Below are positions 43,759-55,599 of a stretch of 64,000 nucleotides of DNA, in pieces (position 1 is the stretch's first letter; each line of letters opens with the position of its first letter). A program made the translations under genes and the position numbers. The stretch is from Fusarium oxysporum f. sp. lycopersici 4287 (lineage: Eukaryota; Ascomycota; Sordariomycetes; Hypocreales; Nectriaceae): the NCBI RefSeq assembly GCF_000149955.1, contig NC_030992.1, forward strand, positions 3,116,850 through 3,180,849, in the 5' to 3' direction. The notes beneath the pieces were generated by a model. It saw nothing but the letters and a program-made list of their open reading frames with translations, made no database searches and was not told the origin of the DNA.

Positions 43759-45621
43759 GGCGATCACTATCGCCATCTACAGGGTATCCTTCCATCCTCT
43801 GGCCCGTATTCCTGGACCAAGACTGGCGGCGATTTCAAGCTTCTGGCATGCATATAATGCTCGAATGGGGCGTATGGCATATCTTGGGAAGACACTTCAT
43901 AGAAAATACGGACCTGTTGTGCGTGTTGGTCCTAATGAAGTATGGTTTAATAGCAAAGAGGCTTTTCATGCCATTTACAGTTCGTGTCTCAAGAACACCT
44001 CATACACAACTGTCAACTGACAGTTTTACCAGGTAGTGGAAGTGGTTATGAAAAGTCTGACTTTTACTGTATGACCAAACTATTCACATAAAATAGCAAA
44101 GCGGGAACTGACATGTATAGTGGCAACTGCCTTGAGCAAACCTCACATTGATTGGCATCTCAACCCCGAATTCCAAGATACTCTCGATCTTCTATCAGAG
44201 CGAGATGTGAGACGCTACCGTCTTCAGCGCCGACTCATTGGGCCTGTGTACCAAACTTCCAATCTCCTTCAGTATGAAGCTGCAATTGATGAGGTTCTTG
44301 CACGCTCTATCGCCAAGCTAAAGACATTGAACGGTGCTCAGATTGAACTCAACGAGTGGATGCACATCATCGCCGTCGAATGCCTTGGTGCGGTCGTACT
44401 ATCCTGGTCGCCAGGAATGCTAAAGAATGGCACTGATAATGGTTCTGGTGCTCACGCATACCATGGCTGGAGACGAAAAAGTGTCTTTGGTTTATTCCCG
44501 ATGGCCGCTAAGTTGGAGTTCTTGCACAAGTCAATCGGGCGACTCTTCAGTACGATTTGGGGCGTAAACTTCCAACCGCCAAAGGACTTCCGGCCATTCT
44601 TTCCGGTGAGATAACCTCGCCGATATCGTAAAATGTTGCGGTGCTGATTAGCGCAGGATGTAGGCAAAAGAGTCTCAAGACGTGTTAACGCAGCCACGAA
44701 ATCCAAGCTCAATAAAGATGATCGCAAAGATCTCCTAGCGGATCTGATCCAGCTGCATAGAACTAAGCCTAACTTTACAGAACTTTACCTTCGCAAGATG
44801 GCTGTGACCAACTTCGGTGCTGGGCATGAGACCATGGCATCAACACTTACCTCGATCCTTGCGCTACTAGGCTCAAACGATGATGTTCAAGCACAAGTAT
44901 CTCTTGAGGTCCTTGGGACAAGTAATCCCGCCGAATACTCCACTGCAACACGCTTGCCAGAGACGCAATCACTCATCAAGGAAGCCAAGCGGCTGTATCC
45001 CGTCATCAGCATGTCATTGCCGCGGAAGGTTCCTTCAGAAGGCCTTCATCTTCATGGCTACTATTTCCTACCAAACACAACTGTGGGCTGTAACCCGGTA
45101 GCTCTACATCGGAATCCAGATATCTTTGGTTCGGATTCGGATATGTTCAACCCAGCCCGTTGGTTGACTGCAGATCCCGACGCAGCACGTGCAATGGAAC
45201 GTGTCAATCTCAGCTGGGGCGGCGGCTCCAGATCATGTCCGGGACGACATTTAGCAGAGCTGGTAGTCTTCAAAGTCGTTCCCGCTTTGGTGAAGGAGTT
45301 TAAAATCGACGTTGACTTGCCTCCCGAAGACAAGAATCGCTCGTATTTCTTGTCAATGCTGATAGGAGTCAAAGCACGCTTTATTGAACGAGACGCAGGA
45401 TTATCATCAGATGAAGAATGAGTGCTCGAGCTTTGCTGTTTGTTGTTTACCTATAATGCCTGTCTGGAAGGGTTGTCGGTGTGCCGGCTCCATCACAGCT
45501 GTCATCTGTCTCCAGTTGCGCCCTTCGGACGACATATTCCGCATTATTAATGTATTTCCATAAGTACCCAAGAGAGGGCTTTTGGATCGCTCTTCAAAGC
45601 ATACAAATTCAAGCAACGACA

Positions 45622-46470
45622 ATGGTGAAACCAATCGTCACAGAGAACGCCCTGGTCAAGGGAAGCCGTGTCGCTTATGGCGTTTACGGCACTGGAAACC
45701 CAGTCGTCCTTATCCACGGAACACCGTCCTCATCCCTCATTTGGCGCAACATTGTTCCAAAGCTTGTCGATGGTGGCTACAAGGTCCACGTCTTTGACCT
45801 TCTTGGCTTCGGCCTTTCAGAACGCCCATGGGACTCAGCCGTCGACACTTCAATGACAGGTCAAGTCGCAATTTTAGAGGGCCTTTTGGAGCTTTGGGGT
45901 TTGGAGAAGACTCATATCATTGCCCACGATATTGGGGGCGGTATCGCACAGCGCTTCTCTGTATTCTCGCCGGAGAGCGTTTTATCTCTGACTCTTATCG
46001 ACGTCGTAAGCTTCGATAGCTACCCTTCGAAGCGGACCAAACAGCAAATGCAGAATGGCCTTGAAGCCCTGAACAAGACAGACAGCGACCAACACCGAGC
46101 TCACTTCAGAGAATGGCTGTTGTCCGCCGTCAAGAATCCAGACAAGCTTGAGAAGTCAAGTCTCAATACATATCTGGACTATATCTCGGGACCCATTGGA
46201 CAACCTAGTCTATTTGAGCATCAAGTTCGACACTATGATCCGAAGCACACGTTAGAAGTGGCGCCCCGTCTCGGTGAACTCGAGAAACTACCTGTGCAGT
46301 TGATCTGGGGTGCCGATGATGCATGGCAGGTGGTTGATTGGGCCCACAAGCTTCACGATGCTATTCCTGGGTCAAAACTGATGATTGTGGAGGATGCTGG
46401 CCATTTCTCTCCTGAGGATCAACCAGAAAAGATATCTGAGCTTCTTATCAACTTTCTAGGGAAACATTGA
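45622..46470 (+). CDS. Alpha/beta hydrolase with Asp nucleophile (haloalkane-dehalogenase/epoxide-hydrolase-like)
   Basis: A single-exon frame of 282 aa from the ATG at 45622; an in-frame ATG at 45550 is possible but adds sequence unlike the family. The oxyanion-hole motif is VVLIHGTPSSSLIW and the nucleophile elbow is IIAHDIGGGIAQ. It carries Asp rather than Ser, as in haloalkane dehalogenases and epoxide hydrolases. The acid residue is probably in LIWGADDAW and the catalytic His is in EDAGHFSPEDQP. Residues ~135-215 form the helical cap. It begins only 200 bp after the P450 and in the same direction. An epoxide made by the P450 would be a fitting substrate, but that is inference. Confidence 0.88.
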   Translation: MVKPIVTENALVKGSRVAYGVYGTGNPVVLIHGTPSSSLIWRNIVPKLVDGGYKVHVFDLLGFGLSERPWDSAVDTSMTGQVAILEGLLELWGLEKTHIIAHDIGGGIAQRFSVFSPESVLSLTLIDVVSFDSYPSKRTKQQMQNGLEALNKTDSDQHRAHFREWLLSAVKNPDKLEKSSLNTYLDYISGPIGQPSLFEHQVRHYDPKHTLEVAPRLGELEKLPVQLIWGADDAWQVVDWAHKLHDAIPGSKLMIVEDAGHFSPEDQPEKISELLINFLGKH

Positions 46471-46561
46471 TGTCAATGCGTACTGATTAGACTAGACGGC
46501 TGAACTTGACATAATTGAAGGAGCCTTTTATTCTCTATATAGAGCTTTTCTCCATAATAAC

Positions 46562-47530
46562 TTAAACCCTTCTTAAGGCGTCGTTTTGTGCTTCTTTAGC
46601 ACGCTGATGCCATCTTGTACCAGGCGCGAGGAACTCAAATACGTGCGGCACTCCAGGCCAGAGGTGAAACTCGACCTCGACATTGTCTTCCAACAGTCTT
46701 CTCACAAGCTCTAGATCTTCATCCCTGAATAAGTCGAGCGTTCCGACGTCCACGTATGTAGATGGCAGCCCATTGTAGTTCTGAGCCCTCGCTGGTGCTG
46801 CATATGGCGAAACATCTGCGTCGGGCTTTCCAGCCTTATCTTCACCAACATAAGCCTTCCATGCGAGTTGATTGTGTTGTGAGGTCCAAGTAGCGAGTTT
46901 CAGAAACTCGGTATCAGGAGGATGGCAGGTCCTGTCGTCAAGCTCAGGATATATAGCCATTAGCTTTGCAACTGGTGGATTGAGCTCCCTGTCCCTGGCC
47001 ATGAGTACAGTCCCGACAGCTATGCCTCCTCCGGCACTATTCCCTTTCACGCATATCCGGCATGGGTCGATATTTAGCTCTTTTGCGTGATCTATAAGGT
47101 ACTTGAGACTCGCAAAGCTATCCTCCACAGCTGCAGGATAGGGATGCTCAGGTGCAAGGCGATAGTCAACCGCGAACACTGGCCTTTCAATCTCGAGCGC
47201 TATAGCGGCATTGGTTCCTCCACATATTTCCACAGTACCCGAGACAAAGCCACCGCCGTGAATCACAAGAATTGCAGGTTGTGGTTCTTTCGCTCTCAGG
47301 ACCTTTGGTGTTGCATACCGGCGAAGGAGTATCTGTACGCCATCATAGCTCTCAACCGTATAATCTGTCTGTTCAACGATATCAGGAGAGGGTGCTTTGG
47401 GAAACACTTTTAAAAATAGAGCGTGGTTGTTGTGACGCATTTCGAGGGCTGTCTCAGGGGGAGCTGGAGGGCGGCCGGATCTGATAAGAGCCAGCGCCCC
47501 GGCGAATTCAGTATCATATTGAACAGGCAT
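46562..47530 (-). CDS. HSL-family alpha/beta hydrolase (esterase/lipase)
   Basis: A single-exon frame of 322 aa. It shows the hormone-sensitive-lipase signature: VIHGGGFVSGT as oxyanion hole, FAVDYRLAPEHPYPAAVED, the nucleophile elbow VKGNSAGGGIA, the acid in VGTLDLFRDE and the His in GVPHVFEF. There is no signal peptide, so it is cytosolic. It faces the dehalogenase-like hydrolase tail to tail with only ~90 bp between stop codons. It likely hydrolyses small esters or lactones, and may process a metabolite of the neighbouring group. Confidence 0.92.
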   Translation of the reverse strand: MPVQYDTEFAGALALIRSGRPPAPPETALEMRHNNHALFLKVFPKAPSPDIVEQTDYTVESYDGVQILLRRYATPKVLRAKEPQPAILVIHGGGFVSGTVEICGGTNAAIALEIERPVFAVDYRLAPEHPYPAAVEDSFASLKYLIDHAKELNIDPCRICVKGNSAGGGIAVGTVLMARDRELNPPVAKLMAIYPELDDRTCHPPDTEFLKLATWTSQHNQLAWKAYVGEDKAGKPDADVSPYAAPARAQNYNGLPSTYVDVGTLDLFRDEDLELVRRLLEDNVEVEFHLWPGVPHVFEFLAPGTRWHQRAKEAQNDALRRV

Positions 47531-48482
47531 GACGAAGTAGTAGGTATGTAATAATCATGAACTGTTGAGTTTTCTCTTTGGCTTAAGAGAACATTTACGG
47601 TTACTTAAGTCTTTATATACGTATCTGGTCTACATAGTATACCGAGGCTGAAGGTTGAGCTGCTGTGAGGGGTACAAACAAGTTCAACTCTGACATTACC
47701 TATCAAAGGTCGGCAATGAGGGAATAACATCACCCATCGGAACCATTGACCCGAGCGATTTTGTCATCATGAGCAAAATGAATTCATGGTGCACATTAGT
47801 TTGAGGTTGAAGATGCCAGAGATTGTTTGTATGATTGGCTGGTTCGTACGGTTTCTCGTTTAGACAGCTTACTGTACCCAAAAATGTCAGGGATGCTTGT
47901 AGCGCTCGCTACATTATAGTTATTGGTTGTATAGGCAAATGATTTGATAAGATTAGATCCAAGAGATAGAAAGTAGTGCCTTGATCCAGGTTTGGGTCTC
48001 AGACATTTCTTTAAGTGTCTTCCTTGTTACTGGGCTGTCCTCTGTCCGATGAGGGGTTCAATTGCTGTTCCTGCGTCTTCGAAAACATTAATTTCTCATT
48101 CGCCTCCTGAATCGTATTAAGCCTAAATAAGTCACCCACTGAAAATGTGCTTAGGCAGCTATTATTGAGAAGGCAATGGAGACCTTTGGAAACAAATGGC
48201 GTGCCGTGAGGCGTCACGTGATGCTATCGGTGGATGACAAGCCCCGAGACGCCGGTTCATACTGTACTAGGCGTGGCGTGGGCCAAACCCATCGATTACC
48301 TCAACGAAAAGTACAGATCGCGACTTGCAGGTTGCAACCAAGAAATTGGGAAATTTAGCCACTCGGCGGGCAGACAACCGCGAACACTCGAAAAGAGTCA
48401 AATATTTCATCTAATGATATAGTTCAAACTCAACAATACTCCTCAGATCGAGATACACCTATCTCGACCCCTTTCGCCCACC
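47531..48482. promoter_or_regulatory. Divergent intergenic region esterase / SPF1
   Basis: About 950 bp with no gene seen. The last ~60 bp before 48483 are C/T-rich, probably the SPF1 leader. Confidence 0.45.
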
Positions 48483-51400
48483 ATGGCACCCCTCGTCGAC
48501 AACCCCCAGATCAAGCATGCCGAGCTGCTGCGCCCGTTGTCATTCCATTTCCACGCATACATCTGGCCCTTTACTATTATCTGGCCCATCTTCTTTGCCT
48601 TTTACTTGAAGCCCGAGCTCTACGAAAAGTACATTGGCGCGGAGGAATGGACTGTCGTTTGGGTTGGAACTATCATCACTCTACAGTCTCTCGTCTGGCT
48701 CAGCACACATTGGAGTGTTGATCTTGAGGGCAAGTTCAAGGCCTCCAAGGCTAAGGATATTGAGGATGCGGAGTTGATCAAGGTCATTCCTATTGCAAAC
48801 GCCGGTTCCGCCGAGATTTGCAAGCTTGTTCGCGATAAGGTGGGGAGATTTTGATATTCAGAAACAGCTCAAATTACTAACATCGTCATTCCAGGCTGGT
48901 GGCAAGCTCAACACTTCGTTCCTCTTCCAGAAGCGACGCTTCCTCTACGATCCCACTACCAAGTCTTTCACTACTCTCAAGTATGATATCGATACCGAGC
49001 CCAAGCCTTCCATCGGCCACTTCCAGACTTCAAAGGGTATCCAGACCCAGACCGAGTTGTCGCGAATTGAGCAGCACTATGGCAAGAACGCTTTCGATAT
49101 TCCCGTTCCCACCTTCACCGAGCTCTTTAAGGAACACGCTGTCGCTCCATTCTTCGTCTTCCAGATCTTCTGTGTTGGACTTTGGATGCTTGATGAGTAC
49201 TGGTACTATTCGCTCTTTACTCTCTTCATGCTTGTCGTGTTCGAGAGTACTGTCGTCTGGCAACGTCAACGCACCCTGAACGAGTTCCGCGGCATGAGCA
49301 TCAAGCCCTACGATATGTGGGTGTTCCGTCTGGGCAAGTGGACCGAAGTACAGAGCGACGAGCTTCTCCCTGGCGACCTTGCCTCTGTCAACCGAACCAA
49401 GGAGGATAGTGGTGTTGCTTGTGATATGCTTTTGGTCGAAGGTACCGCTATTGTTAACGAGGCTATGCTTTCTGGTGAGAGTACTCCTCTCCTCAAAGAC
49501 TCCATCCAACTTCGACCCTCCGATGTTCCTCTGGACGCTGAAGGTCTTGACAAGAACGCTTTCTTGTGGGGTGGTACCAAGGTTCTCCAGATCACCCACG
49601 GAAACCCTGACCAGGAAAAGCCTAAGCTTTCCTCTGGTGTTCCACCTCCCCCGGATAACGGCGCTATGGCCATTGTCATGAAGACTGGTTTCGAGACTTC
49701 TCAGGGCAACCTGGTTCGAACTATGATCTATTCCACTGAACGAGTATCTGCCAACAATGCCGAGGCTCTCTTCTTCATTCTGTTCCTTCTGATCTTTGCC
49801 ATTGCCGCCGCTTGGTATGTTTGGGATGAGGGTGTTCGCAAGGATCGCAAGCGCTCTAAGCTCATGCTTGACTGTGTCTTGATCGTTACCAGTGTCGTCC
49901 CCCCTGAGCTCCCCATGGAGCTTAGTCTTGCCGTCAACACCAGTTTGGCAGCTCTGGCTAAGCTGGCTATCTTCTGTACTGAACCCTTCCGAATTCCTTT
50001 CGCTGGTCGTGTTGATGTGGCTTGCTTTGACAAAACAGGTACCCTGACTGGTGAGGATCTTGTCGTCGAGGGTATCGCTGGTCTGGCTCTTGGACACGAA
50101 GATGAGATCAAGGACACCAAGGAGGAAGATGGTGCTCACTCTACCATGACTGCTGTCACAGAGGCTTCTCTTGAGACTAAGTTGGTTCTTGCCACCGCTC
50201 ACGCCCTTGTCAAGCTTGACGAGGGAGACATCGTTGGTGACCCCATGGAGAAGGCTACTCTAACCTCTCTTGGCTGGACTCTTGGTCGCAATGATACCCT
50301 TATGAGCACCAACAAGGCGGGCAGCACACACGGTACCGTTCAGATCAAGCGTCGATTCCAATTCTCTTCTGCTCTCAAGCGCCAAAGTTCTGTTGCTATG
50401 GTTCACGGAAACGATATCAAGACCGGTCACAAGATCAAGGGTACTTTCGCTGGTGTCAAGGGTGCGCCCGAGACCATCCAGAAGATGCTCAAGGTTATCC
50501 CCGATGACTACGAAGAGACTTACAAGTACTTCACTCGCAAGGGTTCTCGAGTTCTGGCTCTCGCTTACAAGCAGCTTACCATCGACACTGAGCTTGGTTC
50601 TGGAAAGATCAATGATCTGAAGCGAGAGAAGGTTGAGTCTGACTTGACATTCGCCGGTTTCCTCGTTTTGCACTGCCCTCTCAAGGATGACGCCAAGGAG
50701 GCTGTCCAGATGTTGAATGAAAGCAGTCATCGCGTGGTCATGATTACTGGAGACAACCCCCTTACCGCCGTCCATGTCGCTCGTGAGGTTGAAATCGTCG
50801 ACCGTGACGTCCTCATCCTTGATGCCCCCGAAGATAACTCCAACGGTGACAAGCTCGTCTGGAAGAGTGTTGATGATAAGGTCAGCATCAAGGTCGACCC
50901 CACCGAGCCCATTAACCCTGAGATCATTCGCTCCAAGGATATCTGTGTTACCGGTTACGCTCTTGCCAAGTTCAAGGGACAAGTTGCCTGGAATGAGATT
51001 CTGCGTCATACCTGGGTCTACGCTCGTGTTTCCCCCAAGCAAAAGGAGGATATTCTCCTTGGTCTCAAGGATATGGGTTACTACACTCTGATGGCTGGTG
51101 ACGGTACCAACGATGTTGGTGCTTTGAAGCAGGCTCACATTGGTATTGCTCTGTTGAACGGAACCCCCGAAGATCTCACTCGTATTGCTGAACATTCCCG
51201 GAACACCAAGATGAAGGAGATGTATCAGAAGCAATGTGATCTCATGAAGCGTTTCAACCAACCCAATCCTCCTGTCCCTGCTATGATTGCCCACCTTTAC
51301 CCCCCTGGACCTCAGAACCCTCAATTTCAGAAGGCTATCGAGCGTGAAGCTCAGAAGAAGAACGTTACCCCCGAGGAATATGCCAAGTCGCAAGGCTTCG

Positions 51401-52541
51401 AATTCGAAACCATCACATCTCCTGGCGCTCAGGCTCTTATGGATGCTGGTCCTCACGCTAACCGTCAAGGCGAGGCTGCTAAGAAGGCCGCCGGTTTCGC
51501 TGACAAGCTTGCGTCTGGTATGATGGAGGCTGAGTTGGGAGATGACGAGCCCCCTACTCTCAAGCTCGGCGATGCCTCAGTTGCTGCCCCTTTCACATCC
51601 AAACTCCGAAACGTCGTTGCTGTCCCCAACATCATCCGCCAGGGTCGTTGCACTCTTGTCGCCACTATCCAGATGTACAAGATTCTCGCTCTCAACTGTC
51701 TTATTACCGCCTACTCCTTGTCCGTCTTGTATCTTGAGGGTATCAAGTTTGGTGACACACAGTACACCATCAGTGGTATGCTTATGTCGGTTTGCTTCCT
51801 CAGCATTTCTCGCGCTCGTGTCGTCGAGGGCCTTAGCAAGGAACGTCCTCAGCCCAACATCTTCAACGTTTACATCATCGGCTCTATTCTGGGACAGTTT
51901 GCTGTTCACATCGTCACTCTGATCTACATCGCCCGACTCTGCGATAGACTTGCTCCGTAAGTTAACACTCTATCCTTCATGAGCTGATATGATAGTTAAC
52001 ATTTTATAGTCGCTCTGAGGATGTTGATCTCGAGGCTGAATTTGCTCCATCTCTGCTCAACTCTGCCGTCTACCTTCTCCAGCTTATCCAGCAAATCTCC
52101 ACCTTCGCCATCAACTATCAGGGCCGTCCCTTCCGTGAATCTCTCTCTGAGAACAAGGGTATGTTCTACGGTATCGTCGGTGTCTCCGGACTTGCTTTTG
52201 CCTGTGCTCTCGAGCTGTTCCCCGACATCAACGAGGGTATGAAGCTTGTTCCTTTCTCGGACGAGTTCAAGACCAACATGACCGCCGTCATGGTCATCGA
52301 CTACGCTGCTTGCTGGATTATCGAGGTCAGCTTGAAGAAGTTCTTCAGCGATTACCGACCTCGCGATATTGCCGAACGACGACCCGAGCAGCTGGAGAGG
52401 GAGGCTGTTCGCCGCGCCGCCGCGCAGAAGAAGAAGGACGAGGAGGAGGAGAAGAAGAGACTCGAGAAGGTTGCCGAGTTTGAGCGTAAGGTCGAGGAGC
52501 GACGGAGAAAGATTGAGGAGTGGCGAGCTGGAAGGACTTAA
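48483..52541 (+). CDS. SPF1: SPF1 P5A-type ATPase, ER membrane-helix dislocase
   Basis: Three exons (48483-48839, 48895-51956, 52010-52541) with 55- and 53-bp introns give 1316 aa. The N-terminal membrane segments typical of P5 ATPases (FHAYIWPFTIIWPIFFAFYL and beyond) precede the P-type core. Core motifs are LSGESTPL in the actuator region, the P5A-type PPELPMEL in the transmembrane region, the phosphorylated Asp498 in CFDKTGTLTGEDL, KGAPETI in the nucleotide domain, and MAGDGTNDVGALKQAHIGIAL in the hinge. The C-terminus is a charged Glu/Arg/Lys coiled coil (residues ~1265-1310). Family members remove mis-inserted transmembrane helices from the ER membrane. Codon choice is biased to C/T-ending codons, as in well-expressed genes. 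Confidence 0.97.
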
Positions 52542-53106
52542 TAGTCTTACTCAATCATAATATGGTTGAGATTTTGGTTTAGATCTCATGGGAGGCTTTA
52601 GAGTAAGCATACTATCATAGACAGGAGGAAATTATTACGGATGGGTAGGCTGGAGAAGCTAAGAGCCTGCTAATTTAGAGGTGTATACTATCGATGGGTA
52701 GACTTGATCATGAACACAACCAATTGTTTTAGTTGCACTTAAGGCTCAAAGTGACCACTTGTTAATGTCACTAAGTCCAGAACTGACCACTCCTGATTGT
52801 AGTACCAACATTCGCTTGCTAGTCAAATCCAGTCACTAAGCACACAATATCTTGGGGTATTTTTTTCATTCATTGCTATAGTACAGACACAGACCGGAAT
52901 TCCAAGTCTATAGAGGTGGTAGAACAATAGGAAGAAAAGCATGGTATATCAATCGCTCATACACCCCGGCTCTTATTCCCGATCCTCACACGAAAGACAT
53001 CCGTACTGAGAGTTTACCTTTATCCTTTTTTCCCCTTTTCGCCACAATACCCAGTTCTATTAAGCTAGGTCGTTCTCTAAAAGCTCGAAGTGAGCCCAGA
53101 GATCAT
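52542..53106. other. Convergent 3' intergenic region
   Basis: AT-rich spacer between SPF1 and MDH1. No gene seen. Confidence 0.5.
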
Positions 53107-54460
53107 TTATTTGGGAGGGTTGGAGGCAACGAAGGCAACGCCCTTCTCGATGTTCTTCTTGAGGTCGACGAGAGCAGCCTCAACGAGCTTCTCCTCGTTG
53201 GCATCGAGCTTGCCGAGAGGGTGGATCTTCTCAACACCCTCAGGGCCGAGCTCAACCTTGGAGCTGAAGAACTCGATGCCCTGGTCCTTGTAGAGAGGAG
53301 ACTCGACGAAAGAGGGCTCAATGACACCCTTCTCGCCCTGGACAGCGCGGAGGATGGAGTCAGCCATGCGGGCACCAGCCATGGCCATGGAAAGGGTGGC
53401 AGAGCCAGCACCGTCCTTGGCCTTGACAACCTCATCACCACCGAACTGGACACGCTTGACGAGCTCAGCGTTGGAAGAGAGGTCGGGATGGTTGGACTGG
53501 GAGAAGAGAGGGACGATGGTGACACCGGAGTGGCCACCGACAACGGTGATGTTCTCGTCCTTGGGGTCGGTGCCCTTGATCTCGGAAACGAATCGGGAGG
53601 CACGGACAACATCGAGGGTGGTGACACCGAAGAGGGTCTTGGGGTTGTAGACACCCTCAGCCTTGAAAACCTCCTTGACGATGGGGACAGTAGAGTTGAC
53701 GGGGTTGGAGATGATCAGGAGCTTGGCCTTGGGAGCAGCCTGAGCAGCGGCCTTGGCGAGGTCGCGGACGATGGAGGCGTTGGTGTTGAAGAGATCGTCA
53801 CGGGTCATACCGGGCTTGCGGGGAACACCAGCGGGGATGAGGACAACCTCGGCACCGGAGAGAGCATCCTTGAGGCCGGCAGCGTTGGGCTCGTAACCCT
53901 TGACGGTGGACTTGGTGTTGACGTGGGAAATATCAGCAGCAACACCTGCATTTGACTTGTTAGCTGGCGGTCCAGATCTGGCGAGGTGGCAACAAGGCGA
54001 ATTGAGCTAGAGCGAACGTGGTCAACATGACCGTTGCTCGATTCTCGTTTGTGCCAATTCGCAATTGTTTTTAACCTCGACCGAGAGAATCTGCTGATGT
54101 CGTTACGTACCGGGTCCGCCACGGATATCGTAGAGAGCGAGGTCAGTGACGCGGGGGTTCATCTTGAGGAGAAGAGAGAGAGGCTGGCCAATGCCACCGG
54201 CAGCACCGAGAACGGTGACCTTGGAGAGCTGTAGAAGGCATGTCAGTACTTGTTGGAAGCATTGGAACGATTTCAGCTGCTCTGAAGCCCAAATCTGATC
54301 TCATGATGGCTTCTCAACAGCCGGGCCGGTGTCGGTCGGTGAAGAGGAAAAAAAAAAACACAAAACGCACAAATCGGTGCGCTCATGAGTGAGGGTATTA
54401 ACTTACGTCACGGGCGGTGGCCGAGAAAGCACGGCGCTGGATACGAGAAGCGGCGAACAT
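53107..54460 (-). CDS. MDH1: Mitochondrial malate dehydrogenase
   Basis: Three exons: 54460-54407 (18 codons), 54228-54111 and 53945-53107, giving 336 aa. The two introns are long for this window (178 and 165 bp). The N-terminus ([17 protein letters not shown]) is an Arg-rich mitochondrial presequence. Then come the NAD-binding [19 protein letters not shown], the substrate-binding [32 protein letters not shown] and the catalytic His in [13 protein letters not shown]. It oxidises malate to oxaloacetate in the TCA cycle. The C-terminus (SNPPK) has no peroxisomal signal. Codon use is strongly biased, as expected for an abundant enzyme. Confidence 0.97.
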
Positions 54461-55599
54461 TTTTGCGATTGATTAACTCTTCAATTGGAGAAAAGGGTAA
54501 AAAAGGACGGGATGCGGGTGGAAAGAAGAAGAGGTTGGCGATGAGCACTTTAAATACGGGGAGGGAGACCCGGAAGGAGGAGGATGGGGAAGCTCCAGTG
54601 CGACGCAATTCAAGGCATATTATGCCCCTTCAGGTTTAGCGTATCGAGCTGAGGGGCCGGAGCGGAGGAGGCTCGGAATTTCGATTTTTGAGAAGACACG
54701 GAAGACCGGACAAGAACGTCTTACATGATGAAATACCTGTTATGATCATATATTAAATCTCTCGACGTTTAGAATATATGACGGCTATATATGCTCTAAG
54801 GAAATATAGGAGTCTCAAGGTTGTTGCGCTGAAAACCACTTCGTCTAGGCCCTCTGATCACTAGATCTTAGGTGGAATATGTCAGTAAATCAAGCAAACC
54901 GAGACTGCATTAGTTAAGCATCCTGGCTGTCTGGTTGGCTCGCTTCGACATCATTCACTTATCCATTCATCCGGCACTGTAAGAAGCTTCCTTCAACTTA
55001 CACCGAAATGCTGGATTTATGGACCCATGCGCGATGAACATCCAGCATAAAGCGGATCAATGGCTGTACGCTTGCAGAACCACATGATGGTTCATATATC
55101 AGATTTCTACGGGTACCTCGGAAAGAAAGAAAAGCTGCCACAAAACAATTGCACGTGTGCAGCATACGACAAAAGAACCGAGCACGAATAGCCTGTTGCA
55201 TTTATGGTGAAATTATTTCTCAGCTGATTCAGCCAAGTGAACAACTGCCAAAGCCAGTCAAAATTGACTGAAAAGTTATTTCTAAAGGCACAGGATGGAT
55301 CAAAGGAAGAACTTAAAGAGACAAACGCTGCTGCTTTGTTATGCAATGGAAAATCCGTCAATATGGAGGGACAGAAGGGCAAAAGTCGGCGTGTGAGTCA
55401 GCAAACAGAACGCTCTTAAACCTTTGGAGGGGCTAAGAAGTTTGGTGGGGGAGCTTCAAGCTATCTTCTTCAACGACGTCAACATTCCGTTTTTAACAAC
55501 TTTCGCTCTTCACTGTCAGCGAAAAGAAGCCGGTCACTTAGCCACATTGAAGATCCAGAAAGCTTTGAGGAACCCCTTCTCTCACGAGAGCAACGAGCC
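54461..55599. promoter_or_regulatory. Divergent intergenic region MDH1 / RQT4-like
   Basis: About 1.1 kb, AT-rich in the middle. Promoter elements of MDH1 should lie at the left. No gene recognised. Confidence 0.45.

Larger units (their letters stand above)
42986..45421 (+). pseudogene. Cytochrome P450 monooxygenase disrupted by a SINE in exon 1
   Basis: Removing the SINE and one target duplication joins 42986-43064 to 43746-43979 in frame, with an ATG at 42986. Exons 44033-44068, 44121-44605 and 44657-45421 follow, for 532 codons without a stop. Expected parts are all present: N-terminal membrane anchor (FFSLFILAITIAIY), Pro-rich hinge (FHPLARIPGPRLAA), I-helix FGAGHETMAST, ExxR in IKEAKRLYP, MFNPARWL, and the heme loop WGGGSRSCPGRH with Cys at about residue 472. 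With the element in place, translation from 42986 stops at TAA 43136-43138. Downstream, the frame has no ATG until about 43865, past the anchor and hinge. A microsomal P450 is therefore probably not made; the rest is undecayed, so the event is recent. Confidence 0.85.

Noticed and set aside
49030..51468. Two long antisense frames (390 and 402 codons) across SPF1
   Set aside because: They mirror the strongly biased codon use of SPF1 on the other strand and show no protein features.
53221..53955. 244-codon antisense frame over MDH1
   Set aside because: Shadow of the MDH1 codon bias; composition is repetitive Gly/Asp/Leu without domains.
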